Assembly (NCBI GenBank): GCA_944325775.1
Contig: CALVBL010000004.1
Coordinates: 1 to 64,000, forward strand
Origin: an uncultured Helicobacter sp.
GTDB lineage: Bacteria > Campylobacterota > Campylobacteria > Campylobacterales > Helicobacteraceae
Direction: 5' to 3'
Length of the DNA stretch: 64,000 nucleotides
Shown: piece after piece, positions 1 through 7,343 of the stretch
Position numbering within the stretch: position 1 is the first letter of the stretch
Layout: every line of letters begins with the position of its first letter
The notes under the pieces: model-generated
The model's database searches: none
What the model saw: only the letters and a program-made list of their open reading frames with translations
Told to the model about the DNA's origin: nothing
Position numbers and translations under genes: made by a program

Positions 1-363
1 GAGAGTGGCGAGATACGCAATGCGCTAGGGCGAATGCTCTTTAGCGGGGAGGAGCAGGAGAAGTCTATAAACGCGCTTAGCGGGGGTGAGAAACACAGAA
101 TGGTGCTTAGCAAGATTATGCTTGAGGGTGGGAATTTTTTGGTGCTTGATGAGCCCACCAATCATCTCGATCTAGAATCCATCATAGCACTGGGCGAGGC
201 ACTCTATCGCTTTAGCGGTAATGTGATTTGTGTCAGTCATGATAGAGAGCTTATCGATGCGTATGCTAATCGTATCATCGAGCTTGTGCCTGTTGAGGGT
301 GGCGCGGCAAAAGTGATAGATTTTCGCGGGAGCTATGAGGAGTATTTGGAATCTAAAAGTTAG
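1..363 (+). CDS. ABC-F family ATPase, C-terminal part
   Basis: This reading frame is open from the first base, so the gene starts outside the window; the 120 residues seen are the end of the second nucleotide-binding domain. The ABC signature LSGGEK is followed by the Walker B strand LVLDEPTNHLD and the switch histidine in VCVSHDRE-like sequence (VSHDRE), the arrangement of soluble ABC-F proteins, which have no membrane domain. Known family members act on the ribosome (EttA, YbiT, Uup types). The tail IIELVPVEGGAAKVIDFRGSYEEYL is typical of the YbiT branch, though the subfamily cannot be fixed from a fragment. It faces the next gene tail to tail. Confidence 0.9.
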   Translation, partial: ESGEIRNALGRMLFSGEEQEKSINALSGGEKHRMVLSKIMLEGGNFLVLDEPTNHLDLESIIALGEALYRFSGNVICVSHDRELIDAYANRIIELVPVEGGAAKVIDFRGSYEEYLESKS

Positions 364-408
364 ATTCTATGATTTTGATGCGATACACGAATTCGGAGTT
401 GATGAGAG

Positions 409-441
409 TGCAAATCCAGATTTAGATCTACTGGATTTGCA
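409..441. terminator. Perfect 11-bp inverted repeat between convergent genes
   Basis: TGCAAATCCAG at 409-419 is perfectly complementary to CTGGATTTGCA at 431-441, with an 11-base loop. It sits between the ends of the ABC-F gene (plus) and the outer-membrane gene (minus), where a bidirectional terminator would be expected. There is no T-run on either side, so it is not a textbook intrinsic terminator. A second small stem, GCCC/GGGC, follows at 445-457. Confidence 0.45.
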
Positions 442-482
442 AAAGCCCGATGTGGGCGAGGGGATCTCTAAAGCATGGGGCT

Positions 483-1313
483 TTAGAAATTATACACATA
501 GCTTGCGGTGATGACAAACGGACGGCGCATTGTGGTGCTGGTGGAGTTGAGATCGATGGATTGAAACACAACCCCCATCAGCGGTATATTTTCTGGATTC
601 ATTAGGGGTGAATATCCGCTGCCTTCAAAAATCGTAGAATCTAGCATATAGAATTTCGCGCCGAGCTCGATCCCATGATGTTTAGCTAATACACCGCGCA
701 AGCCGATATTGAGGATCGTCTGGAAATTCCCATAGCTCTCACTGCCCTGCGAGGGCTTGTATTCTTTACCATTAGCCACCCATGTCTCGCCACCGATCGC
801 CACACCGGCAAATATACCAAAGCTCTCATTTTCATTATCCACGAAGTTATAGAGCAAGTCCGCACCCACGCCATAATCAAAGAAGTGATTATAATAAGTC
901 TTGCCCGTGCCGGTGAAAATCGAACCATTGGCGACTAAATTCGTCAGAGAAAATAAGCCTTCCCCATCGTAATTTACATTTTTCATACTGCCGTAGCCAT
1001 AGCCAAAATACACATACGGACGCACGCCAAATCGCCCGCGCTCACCAAACATAAACTTATATCCGCCTTTGAGATAAAACGCTGGCAAGATATTATCCGC
1101 AGTGATATTACCGACCAAAGGCGTAGGTTGGGAAGGGGTAACTGGATTTGTCCCGGGATGAGTGTGCCCAGTCGCATCAATATCTTGCTGAAACTTCGCC
1201 TTGCTTAGTCCCGCTTCGATGCCTAGAAATCCGCCGCTTTTCTCCGCATATAGTGCGCCACCAAGCAGAGCGATACTCAAAGTGATTTTTGTGAAATGTC
1301 GATAGAAATTCAT
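483..1313 (-). CDS. Outer-membrane beta-barrel protein, phase-variable promoter
   Basis: A 276-residue secreted protein. It begins with a Sec signal (MNFYRHFTK then a hydrophobic run ending ALYA) and ends with the aromatic barrel signature YVYNF, as in Helicobacter outer-membrane proteins. The middle is rich in glycine and aromatic residues with alternating hydrophobicity (GGYKFMFG, GYGYGSM, GVGADLLYNF). It should be an eight- to ten-strand barrel in the outer membrane; ligand or adhesion role is unknown. It is transcribed alone behind a -10 element at 1359-1364, an A14 tract at 1389-1402 and a CRP-type palindrome at 1411-1430, so expression is probably switched. Hop-family membership is possible but not shown. 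Confidence 0.8.
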   Translation of the reverse strand: MNFYRHFTKITLSIALLGGALYAEKSGGFLGIEAGLSKAKFQQDIDATGHTHPGTNPVTPSQPTPLVGNITADNILPAFYLKGGYKFMFGERGRFGVRPYVYFGYGYGSMKNVNYDGEGLFSLTNLVANGSIFTGTGKTYYNHFFDYGVGADLLYNFVDNENESFGIFAGVAIGGETWVANGKEYKPSQGSESYGNFQTILNIGLRGVLAKHHGIELGAKFYMLDSTIFEGSGYSPLMNPENIPLMGVVFQSIDLNSTSTTMRRPFVITASYVYNF

Positions 1314-1358
1314 TCAGAAGTCCTTGTGTGAAGATATGCCCAGAAGGCTATAATGGGT

Positions 1359-1364
1359 ATTATA
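1359..1364 (-). promoter_or_regulatory. -10 element of the outer-membrane protein gene
   Basis: Read on the minus strand this is TATAAT, 46 bases upstream of the ATG at 1313. The A14 tract begins about 24 bases further upstream, at or just beyond where a -35 region would lie. Confidence 0.55.
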
Positions 1365-1388
1365 ACAATGGAGGGTATGAAGTAATCG

Positions 1389-1402
1389 TTTTTTTTTTTT
1401 TT
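1389..1402. repeat. Homopolymer T14 (A14 on the gene strand) in a promoter
   Basis: Fourteen T in a row, the longest A/T run in the window. It lies between the putative activator palindrome (1411-1430) and the -10 box (1359-1364) of the outer-membrane gene. Slippage here would change the spacing between those elements rather than the reading frame. Confidence 0.85.
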
Positions 1403-1410
1403 GTGAAAAA

Positions 1411-1430
1411 TTTGTGAATTTTGTCACAAA
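1411..1430. promoter_or_regulatory. CRP/FNR-type palindrome
   Basis: TTTGTGA at 1411-1417 and TCACAAA at 1424-1430 form a perfect inverted repeat with a 6-base centre, so the core is TGTGA-N6-TCACA, the consensus shape of CRP-family operators. It lies about 100 bases upstream of the outer-membrane gene start and about 60 bases after the end of the lipoprotein gene. No regulator of this family is encoded in the window. Confidence 0.5.
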
Positions 1431-1491
1431 TTGATACATTTTTATGGGATTTTTACAGAATCTAAGTGGCTAGATTCGATCACAAATTGCA

Positions 1492-2076
1492 TTAAAACAA
1501 CAGAATCTGCTCGATGATCTCTGATAGCACCTCTTGACTTAGCTCCAAAAATACCGGTGCAAACTCGTGCATATTGCTGATTTCCTTTTCGCGCACGATC
1601 ACGCCATTTTTGATTAGGCTCGTATCTTTGGCGTTGAGCAGGTCGTAGTGCATACTGAGTGTGGCGTATTCTCCGCCCTCTCTTTGGATAATGAGAATCT
1701 TATCGATATGGAGCTTGATGATTTTGCTCACTTTTACGCTTCCAAATGGCGGCTTGATGAGGCTTAATCTCCGCTCGCTCATCATCGCGCCTAGCGTTGA
1801 GATAAGCATTTCTTTGGGCTTGCTCACCCATTGGGCGTTTGGCAGGATACGCGTGCGCAATGTCTGTGAATCTAGCTTGTAAATATCGGTGCTATCATAG
1901 GGCATCGCGGCGCTGATGATCGTGCCATAGCTTTGCTTGGGGTTTTTGAGGATTTTTTGTGTGTGCATAGAGATGTCATAGAATGTGATTTCTGGGATCT
2001 CGGTCTTGATATCCACACTCACGCACCCTGCGTATATGGCTATGATAAATCCCACGATTAGGTATTTTGCTCTCAT
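1492..2076 (-). CDS. PqiC-like (ABC transport auxiliary) lipoprotein
   Basis: A 194-residue lipoprotein: the N-terminal hydrophobic stretch ends in a lipobox IYAGC, so Cys18 would be acylated after cleavage. The rest has the size and features of the ABC-type transport auxiliary family (PqiC/YmbA), which partners MCE proteins in lipid movement between inner and outer membranes. An AAGGAG ribosome site precedes the ATG. It follows the MCE gene by about 65 bases, which supports the assignment and suggests one operon. Sequence similarity to the family is weak by eye, so context carries part of the call. Confidence 0.65.
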   Translation of the reverse strand: MRAKYLIVGFIIAIYAGCVSVDIKTEIPEITFYDISMHTQKILKNPKQSYGTIISAAMPYDSTDIYKLDSQTLRTRILPNAQWVSKPKEMLISTLGAMMSERRLSLIKPPFGSVKVSKIIKLHIDKILIIQREGGEYATLSMHYDLLNAKDTSLIKNGVIVREKEISNMHEFAPVFLELSQEVLSEIIEQILLF

Positions 2077-2140
2077 TTTCGCTCCTTATGCGGCTTGGCT
2101 TGGTGTGGCTCTGCGCGGTTTTGGTGATATGGCTCGCGCT

Positions 2141-2911
2141 TTACTCATCGCTATCTTTCTTCTTGCCAAATAGGCTGTCATAGGGGTTTTTCTCGATTTT
2201 ATCCACCAAATGTGTGGCTTTAGAAAAGAAATGATCGACTTGCAGGAGTGTGTCTTGGAGTTGTAGTAGGCTAGGGTTTAGCATCGCGCGCACATCGTAT
2301 TGTCCGGCTTGGAGATTGACATCGACGATCTTGGTGATAGAATCTAAGCGTTTGGTGATCCGCGCCATATCTTGGCTGATCTGTGAGAGATAGAGGAATG
2401 TGTCTTGGAGGTTTGCGATAGTCTGAGGATTGGTGAGGTCGCTGATACCATTCATAACATTGAGGCTCTTATCACCGATTGCCTCGACTTTCTGGAGGAG
2501 GACATCAAGCCCACCTTTTTTGAGCTCGATGATATGTGAGGTGTTTGGCTGCGTGCTATTGCCCTGAAAAAACGCGAGGTAATTTGCCCCTGCAAGCCCG
2601 CTAGAGGCGATACTCACATACGAGTCTTCGCGCACTTCTAAGTTAGAATCTAATGCAAGTGTGATTTTGATGATCCCTTGTGTGAGGTCCTCAAAGCCCA
2701 CATCGGCTATCTTGCCCACCGCGATACCTTTGAATTTGATAGGTGTATTGATCCCCACCGAGGAGGCTTCATCTTGTGTGAGGATATAGTAGGTGTTGTA
2801 TTTATCGGTGCTAAAGTCAAAGCGTCCTAGCCACAGCACAAAGACACAAAACCCTATCACAATCCCAAGAAAAACAATCCCAATGCTCAAATATTTGACA
2901 TTGCGTTCCAT
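2141..2911 (-). CDS. MCE/MlaD domain protein
   Basis: The protein starts at MERNVKYLSIG; an in-frame ATG 19 codons upstream lacks a good ribosome site. One transmembrane helix (about residues 6-28) is followed by the MCE/MlaD domain, recognisable by VGINTPIKFKGIAVG and the SSGLAGANYLAF strand, then a long helical C-terminal half predicted to oligomerise into a needle. Such proteins bind lipid in the periplasm and work with a permease (MlaE type) and an ATPase (MlaF type). Neither partner is beside it here: upstream is a tRNA and divergent rpsU. The only linked partner is the downstream auxiliary lipoprotein. Confidence 0.85.
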   Translation of the reverse strand: MERNVKYLSIGIVFLGIVIGFCVFVLWLGRFDFSTDKYNTYYILTQDEASSVGINTPIKFKGIAVGKIADVGFEDLTQGIIKITLALDSNLEVREDSYVSIASSGLAGANYLAFFQGNSTQPNTSHIIELKKGGLDVLLQKVEAIGDKSLNVMNGISDLTNPQTIANLQDTFLYLSQISQDMARITKRLDSITKIVDVNLQAGQYDVRAMLNPSLLQLQDTLLQVDHFFSKATHLVDKIEKNPYDSLFGKKKDSDE

Positions 2912-3042
2912 AACCCTGCCTAAAAATGTGAAATCTAGCCAAGTATGATACCAAAAAGTATAAAACAATAAGAAGTGTGATGCAGTGTGTCAGTCAATCG
3001 CGAAATCCACGATATGCCAAGCTAAAGTATAAGTCAAACAGA

Positions 3043-3119
3043 TGGTGTGCTCGGAGGGATTCAAACCCCCGACCTACAGGACCGCAACCTGTTGCTCTAT
3101 TCAGCTGAGCTACGAGCAC
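3043..3119 (-). tRNA. tRNA-Arg, anticodon GCG
   Basis: A full cloverleaf can be folded on the minus strand: acceptor GTGCTCG/CGAGCAC, D stem GCTC/GAGC, anticodon stem ACAGG/CCTGT around loop TTGCGGT, and T stem GGGGG/CCCTC with one G-T pair. The anticodon GCG reads CGC. A20 and C35, arginine identity elements in bacteria, are present, and the 3' CCA is encoded. The T loop has T at position 56 and the D loop has A at position 19, replacing the usual G19-C56 pair. It lies between the MCE gene and rpsU. Confidence 0.93.
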
Positions 3120-3183
3120 ATAAAATTTCAAAGGCGGCATTATATCGCGCTATTCCTTAATATTTGTTTTAGACTTTTTATCT

Positions 3184-3189
3184 TACAAT
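3184..3189 (+). promoter_or_regulatory. -10 element of rpsU
   Basis: TACAAT preceded by a T-rich stretch, about 40 bases upstream of the rpsU start. This fits the epsilonproteobacterial sigma-70 promoter, which has a strong -10 box and periodic T-richness instead of a -35 box. Confidence 0.5.
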
Positions 3190-3226
3190 GCCGCTCTAAT
3201 CTTATACAAGAAAGTGGGTGATGAAT

Positions 3227-3439
3227 ATGCCGGGTATCAAAGTACGCGAAAATGAGAGCTTCGATGAAGCTTATAGAAAGTTCAAAAAACAAACTGATAG
3301 AAACCTTGTCGTTACCGAGACACGCGCTAGAAGGTTTTTTGAGCCACAAACAGAGCGTCGCAAAAAGCAAAAGATAAACGCTAAGAAAAAACTTCTTAAG
3401 CGTCTGTATATGCTCCGCCGCTACGAGTCTAGACTCTAG
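3227..3439 (+). CDS. rpsU: Small ribosomal subunit protein bS21
   Basis: A 70-residue basic protein beginning MPGIKVRENESFD and ending MLRRYESRL, the usual length and ends of bS21 in Helicobacter. bS21 binds near the anti-Shine-Dalgarno end of 16S rRNA and takes part in initiation. In-frame GTG and ATG codons lie 9 and 6 bases upstream; the chosen ATG matches the family's conserved start. It is a single gene divergent from the tRNA, followed by about 190 bases with no convincing gene before the end of purH. Confidence 0.95.
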   Translation: MPGIKVRENESFDEAYRKFKKQTDRNLVVTETRARRFFEPQTERRKKQKINAKKKLLKRLYMLRRYESRL

Positions 3440-3629
3440 GCGGTTTGCGCATTTTTACACATCGGCGCGTGTCTATGCTGGAGGCGCGCCACTCTCAACT
3501 CTTCTGATGCTAAATAATAACCTAGATTTTCATCTTTTATGTGATCTTTGAATGATCGACTACATTTGTGCTTGGTCAATATCTGAGATTCTGATCTGCC
3601 ATAGCAAAACTTGCATGACATAAACGAGC

Positions 3630-5165
3630 CTAATGCAAAAAGTGGCGCGTATCGCTAAAATACATCGCTATACCAAACTCATCGCACGCCGCGATCACTT
3701 CATCATCGCGTATGCTGCCACCGGGCTGGATCACTGCTGCCACTCCAACGCTATGTGCCATATCGATGCTATCGCGGAATGGGAAAAACGCTTCAGACGC
3801 TAACGCACAGCCCTGCAGATCTAGCCCCATATCTTTTGCCTTAGCGATAGCGGCTTTTGAGGCATCTACTCTGCTTGTCATACCCATACCTATCGCCACT
3901 ACCGCGCCATCTTTAGCATACACGACACAATTTGATTTCGTGAGTGCAGCGACTTTGTAAGCGATCTCTAGATCCTTGAGCTGGGCTGAATCTGCCGCCT
4001 TTTTGCTCACAAGTCTAGCGCCTGATACCTCATCATCGCGCACGTCGTCGCTCTGCTGATACACAAAGCCCCCTTGGATATGTTTAAAATCATAGCTATC
4101 ACGTGGCATATAGAGCACTTCGTCCTTCTCACAGACAAAGATCTTGGTGCGCTTTTTAGATTCAAATATTTGCAGTGCGCTCTCACTAATCCCTGCACAC
4201 ACGATCACTTCGATAAATATCTCGCTCATCTTGCGCGCTAGATTCTCATCAATCACGCCATTTACTGCCACCACGCCACCATACGCACTTATACTATCGC
4301 ACGCAAGCGCACTTATGTATGAATCTAGCAAGCTCTCTTTGATCGCAAAGCCACAGGGATTGCCATGCTTGATGATACACACAGCAGGTACTTTGCCAAA
4401 TGCGCTTGCGATGGATACTGCCGCATTGATGTCTGTGAGGTTATTAAAGCTTGGCTCACCTTTTTTTACTTGCAAATGCTTGCTAAAAAACTCGCCAAAC
4501 TCATAGAGTGCGCCTTTTTGGTGGGGGTTTTCCCCATAGCGCGTATCAAAGACTTTTTTGCCCACGACAAACTGCCTATCCCCAAAGCCATGCTTAAATC
4601 GCTTGTTCATATAATTAGCAATCATCGCATCATAGCTCGCGGTGTGTTCGTAGGCTTTTATCATCAGCTCTGTGCGAAATTCTAGGGTATTTTTGCCCGC
4701 TTTGAGGGATTCTAGCACGCGCGTATAGTCACTAGGATCGGTGATCACCAGCACATTTTGGAAGTTTTTGGCAGCTGATCGCACCATCGCCGGACCGCCT
4801 ATGTCGATATTTTCAATAATCTCATCAAAATCCTCCGTGCGCTCGATCGTTTGCTTGAAGGGATAGAGATTCACACACACGATGTCGATAGATTCTATAT
4901 TATGCTCTTGTGCGCTTTGGCGATGTGTTTCATCATCGCGCCGATACAAGATCCCGCCGTGAATCTTGGGGTGGAGTGTCTTGACTCTGCCATCAAACAT
5001 CTCGGGGCTTTTGGTGTGCTCACTTACTTCTTTTGCGCTCACACCCGCTTCTTGCAGGGCTTTGAGAGTGCCGCCCGTGCTTAAGATCTCATAGCCTAGA
5101 TTCACTAATCCCCTGCCAAATTCCACAATACCATCTTTGTCGCTGACACTTAGTAGTGCATACAT
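3630..5165 (-). CDS. purH: Bifunctional AICAR formyltransferase / IMP cyclohydrolase
   Basis: Carries out the last two steps of purine synthesis: formylation of AICAR with 10-formyl-THF and closure to IMP. At 511 residues it has the family length. The N-terminal MGS-like cyclohydrolase domain (about 1-190) shows GLVNLGYEILSTGGT, KTLHPKIHGGIL and DIGGPAMVRSAAKN; the transformylase domain follows with the KHGNPCG motif and, near the end, the SRVDA and EAFFPFRDSID stretches. The gene appears single, convergent with rpsU and divergent from the exonuclease gene. Confidence 0.97.
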   Translation of the reverse strand: MYALLSVSDKDGIVEFGRGLVNLGYEILSTGGTLKALQEAGVSAKEVSEHTKSPEMFDGRVKTLHPKIHGGILYRRDDETHRQSAQEHNIESIDIVCVNLYPFKQTIERTEDFDEIIENIDIGGPAMVRSAAKNFQNVLVITDPSDYTRVLESLKAGKNTLEFRTELMIKAYEHTASYDAMIANYMNKRFKHGFGDRQFVVGKKVFDTRYGENPHQKGALYEFGEFFSKHLQVKKGEPSFNNLTDINAAVSIASAFGKVPAVCIIKHGNPCGFAIKESLLDSYISALACDSISAYGGVVAVNGVIDENLARKMSEIFIEVIVCAGISESALQIFESKKRTKIFVCEKDEVLYMPRDSYDFKHIQGGFVYQQSDDVRDDEVSGARLVSKKAADSAQLKDLEIAYKVAALTKSNCVVYAKDGAVVAIGMGMTSRVDASKAAIAKAKDMGLDLQGCALASEAFFPFRDSIDMAHSVGVAAVIQPGGSIRDDEVIAACDEFGIAMYFSDTRHFLH

Positions 5166-5201
5166 TATTGCTTCCTTGAGTTTATTTTATGCTGACTTTG
5201 C

Positions 5202-5207
5202 TACAAT
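5202..5207 (+). promoter_or_regulatory. -10 element of the exonuclease gene
   Basis: TACAAT about 45 bases upstream of the ATG at 5251, within the short purH-exonuclease divergent region. Confidence 0.45.
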
Positions 5208-5250
5208 ACAAAGGCTGATTGTATCCTATATCGCGTATGAGGAGGCTTAA

Positions 5251-6120
5251 ATGATTTGTGTCTTTGATATTGAGACGATCCCTGATACCCACCTGCTTGC
5301 CCAGACTTTTGGCTTTAGTGGTAGTGAGCTTGAGATTTGCGCCCAAGCCTTTGCCCACCAAGCTCAAAAAAATGGCTCGGAGTTTTTGCCTATCCCCTTT
5401 CATCGTATCATTAGTATCTCTAGCGTGCTGTGCGATGATTTTGGGCATTTTATCAAAGTCGGTAATTTCGGTAGCAAGGCAAAAGAGCGATTTTTGCAGG
5501 GTGGTGGTGAGGTGGATAACGCGTCGCTTGATGTGCTAGAATCTGGCTTGTTGCAGGAGTTTTGGGATTGGTTTAATGCCAAGCAGCCAAGTCTTGTGAG
5601 TTTTAATGGTCGGGGCTTTGATATGGTGGCACTTAGTTTGCGTGCTATGCGCTATCATATCCAAGCTAGCGCGTATTTTGAGATCGACAATCCGCAGTAT
5701 AATAAGAATAAATGGGAAAACTACCGCCAACGTTATAGTGAGCGATTTCACACGGATTTGCTCGATAGTCTGGGAGGCTTTGGAGCGGTGCGCGGACTTA
5801 GCTTAGATTCTGTATGCAAGATGTGTGGGATTGTGGGCAAATACGATATGAGTGGCTCGCAGGTGTATGAGGTGTTTTTTGACCCCGCATTTGGACGCAA
5901 AGAGGCATTAGACAAGATACAGGAGTATTGTCAAAGTGATGTGCTCAATACCTACTGGCTCTATCTCAAATACTTGCTACTAAAAGGCGATTTGCTGCTA
6001 AGCGATTATGGGGTGATTTTAGAGGAGTTTAGGGCAAAGATCCCAAAGGATCAGGGCTATTATGAATCTTTTAGCACGCAAATCACACAAGAGATTGAAG
6101 GTTTAGAATTTGCTAGATGA
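5251..6120 (+). CDS. PolB-like 3'-5' exonuclease
   Basis: A 289-residue stand-alone exonuclease of the DEDD superfamily. The first acidic motif is at the very N-terminus (VFDIETIPD), the second is in LVSFNGRGFDMVALSLRAM, and the third in YCQSDVLNTYWLYLK. This matches the family of predicted 3'-5' exonucleases related to the proofreading domain of DNA polymerase B, found without a polymerase. It presumably trims or repairs nucleic acid; substrate is unknown. An AGGAGG site precedes the ATG. The gene ends just before a degenerate repeat element. Confidence 0.85.
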   Translation: MICVFDIETIPDTHLLAQTFGFSGSELEICAQAFAHQAQKNGSEFLPIPFHRIISISSVLCDDFGHFIKVGNFGSKAKERFLQGGGEVDNASLDVLESGLLQEFWDWFNAKQPSLVSFNGRGFDMVALSLRAMRYHIQASAYFEIDNPQYNKNKWENYRQRYSERFHTDLLDSLGGFGAVRGLSLDSVCKMCGIVGKYDMSGSQVYEVFFDPAFGRKEALDKIQEYCQSDVLNTYWLYLKYLLLKGDLLLSDYGVILEEFRAKIPKDQGYYESFSTQITQEIEGLEFAR

Positions 6121-6262
6121 GCAGATTCTAAACCTACTAGTGGCGTTATAGAATCTAGAGAATCTAAGACAATAGATTATGACAATACATGATCGCGCAA
6201 GTGGATCGAGGCTAGATTCACTCTAGCCGATCGATACACAAGTTTTGCTGTAGCAAAATTTG
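6121..6262 (-). repeat. Degenerate intergenic repeat, minus orientation
   Basis: On the minus strand it begins with a hairpin (CAAATTTTGCT/AGCAAAACTTG, 6239-6262) followed by TGTATCG and an AGAGTGAATCT segment, the same order as the plus-oriented copies near 13.8, 27.2, 32.8 and 63.5 kb. It fills the gap between the exonuclease gene and the next small gene. Confidence 0.5.
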
Positions 6263-6284
6263 CATTAAACAAAAGGTGAATACG

Positions 6285-6521
6285 ATGGACACCCCATACA
6301 CGACCAAAAACGGCGAACTTACGACTAAAGGTGCGCTCATTAGCGAAATAGAATCTCTTCTCAACACCCTAAGTGTGAGCTCCCATGCTACGAGCTTGAG
6401 CCCTGAGATAATGCGTGCGCTTGCGTGCGAGGATCTAGAATCTATCCGTGATAGTCTGCTTGCAAAAGACCACATAGCCCAGCACTCCGAGTGGCTTAAG
6501 GGATTAAGCTCTAAGGATTAA
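6285..6521 (+). CDS. Small conserved-looking protein, function unknown
   Basis: A 78-residue acidic, mostly helical protein (MDTPYTTKNG...LKGLSSKD) with no signal, membrane segment or recognised motif. The ATG at 6285 is chosen over an in-frame GTG at 6276 because AAGG at 6273-6276 sits at proper spacing before it. It ends 52 bases before rpe and the rpe promoter lies within that gap, so the two may be transcribed separately. Real gene status rests on the ribosome site, uniform codon use and tight packing. Confidence 0.65.
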   Translation: MDTPYTTKNGELTTKGALISEIESLLNTLSVSSHATSLSPEIMRALACEDLESIRDSLLAKDHIAQHSEWLKGLSSKD

Positions 6522-6533
6522 GCCCAAAAATGC

Positions 6534-6539
6534 TACAAT
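6534..6539 (+). promoter_or_regulatory. -10 element of rpe
   Basis: TACAAT 35 bases upstream of the rpe ATG, the same form of box as before rpsU, ileS and the exonuclease gene. Confidence 0.45.
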
Positions 6540-6573
6540 GCGCACACTTAGCAATTTCACACAAGGATATAGT

Positions 6574-7227
6574 ATGAAGCCTACAATGCTTGTCGCTCCG
6601 AGCTTGCTTTCGGCGGACTTTTTGAATCTAGGGCGCGAGGTAGAAGCCATCTGCGCGACACAATGTGATTATCTGCATATTGATGTGATGGATGGGCATT
6701 TCGTGCCAAATCTCACGATCGGACCACTAGTAGTAGAAAAAATCGCCAAAATCGCTACCAAACCGCTTGATATCCACCTGATGACGCGCAATAGTGAATT
6801 TTTTGTCAAACTCTTCGCGCCGCTTAAGCCAGCATTTTTGAGTGTGCATATAGAGGAAGTGTGTCATCTCGATAGACTCATAGAGGAGATTCGCTCCTAT
6901 GGTATCAAAGCCGGTGTAGTGCTAAACCCGCACACAAGCTTAGATTCTCTGCGCTATATTTTGCCAAAGCTGGATTTGGTGTTGCTTATGAGTGTCAATC
7001 CGGGATTTGGCGGACAGAAATTTATCTCATATAGTTTGCAAAAGCTGCGAGATCTGCGCATACTGCGCGATGAACTAAATCCAGAGTGTCTCATAGAAAT
7101 CGATGGAGGCGTGAGCGCGGAGAATATCGCGCTTATCAAGGAGAGTGGCGCGGATATGGTGGTAGCGGGGAGCTATATCTTTGGCGCGGAGGATTACACC
7201 AAAGCTGTGGAGAGTCTTAGAATCTGA
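6574..7227 (+). CDS. rpe: Ribulose-phosphate 3-epimerase
   Basis: Interconverts ribulose 5-phosphate and xylulose 5-phosphate in the pentose phosphate pathway. The start MKPTMLVAPSLLSADF is preceded by ACAAGGA; a more upstream ATG is inside the promoter. Family motifs are all present: SLLSADF, HIDVMDGHFVPNLTIGP, the HIE loop, MSVNPGFGGQKF and EIDGGV. The length of 217 residues is normal. Active-site Asp and His residues in HIDVMDG and the second Asp in EIDGG are intact. Confidence 0.97.
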   Translation: MKPTMLVAPSLLSADFLNLGREVEAICATQCDYLHIDVMDGHFVPNLTIGPLVVEKIAKIATKPLDIHLMTRNSEFFVKLFAPLKPAFLSVHIEEVCHLDRLIEEIRSYGIKAGVVLNPHTSLDSLRYILPKLDLVLLMSVNPGFGGQKFISYSLQKLRDLRILRDELNPECLIEIDGGVSAENIALIKESGADMVVAGSYIFGAEDYTKAVESLRI

Positions 7228-7305
7228 TATTGGATTGTAAGAGCTAGGTTTTGTGTATCGGGGCTTTCGTATCGTAGATTTTATCTTAGTTAGCTTAGTT
7301 ACCCC

Positions 7306-7332
7306 AAAGGTTTGGCAAAAGCCAAAGCCTTT
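7306..7332. terminator. Hairpin between convergent rpe and gdhA
   Basis: AAAGG-TTTGGC pairs with GCCAAA-G-CCTTT around an AAAA loop, leaving a single bulged G. It lies 11 bases from the gdhA stop and about 80 after rpe, where it could stop transcription from both sides, although no T-tract follows. The stretch before it (7237-7275) contains TGTATCGGGGC, a short remnant of the dispersed repeat family. Confidence 0.5.
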
Positions 7333-7343
7333 AAGGAGTATGC

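Noticed and set aside
3436..3621. Minus-strand frame of 61 codons between rpsU and purH, with several Cys
   Set aside because: It overlaps the rpsU end, has no ribosome site, and includes a half copy of the repeat head (GCAAAACTTG); no protein-like pattern is seen.
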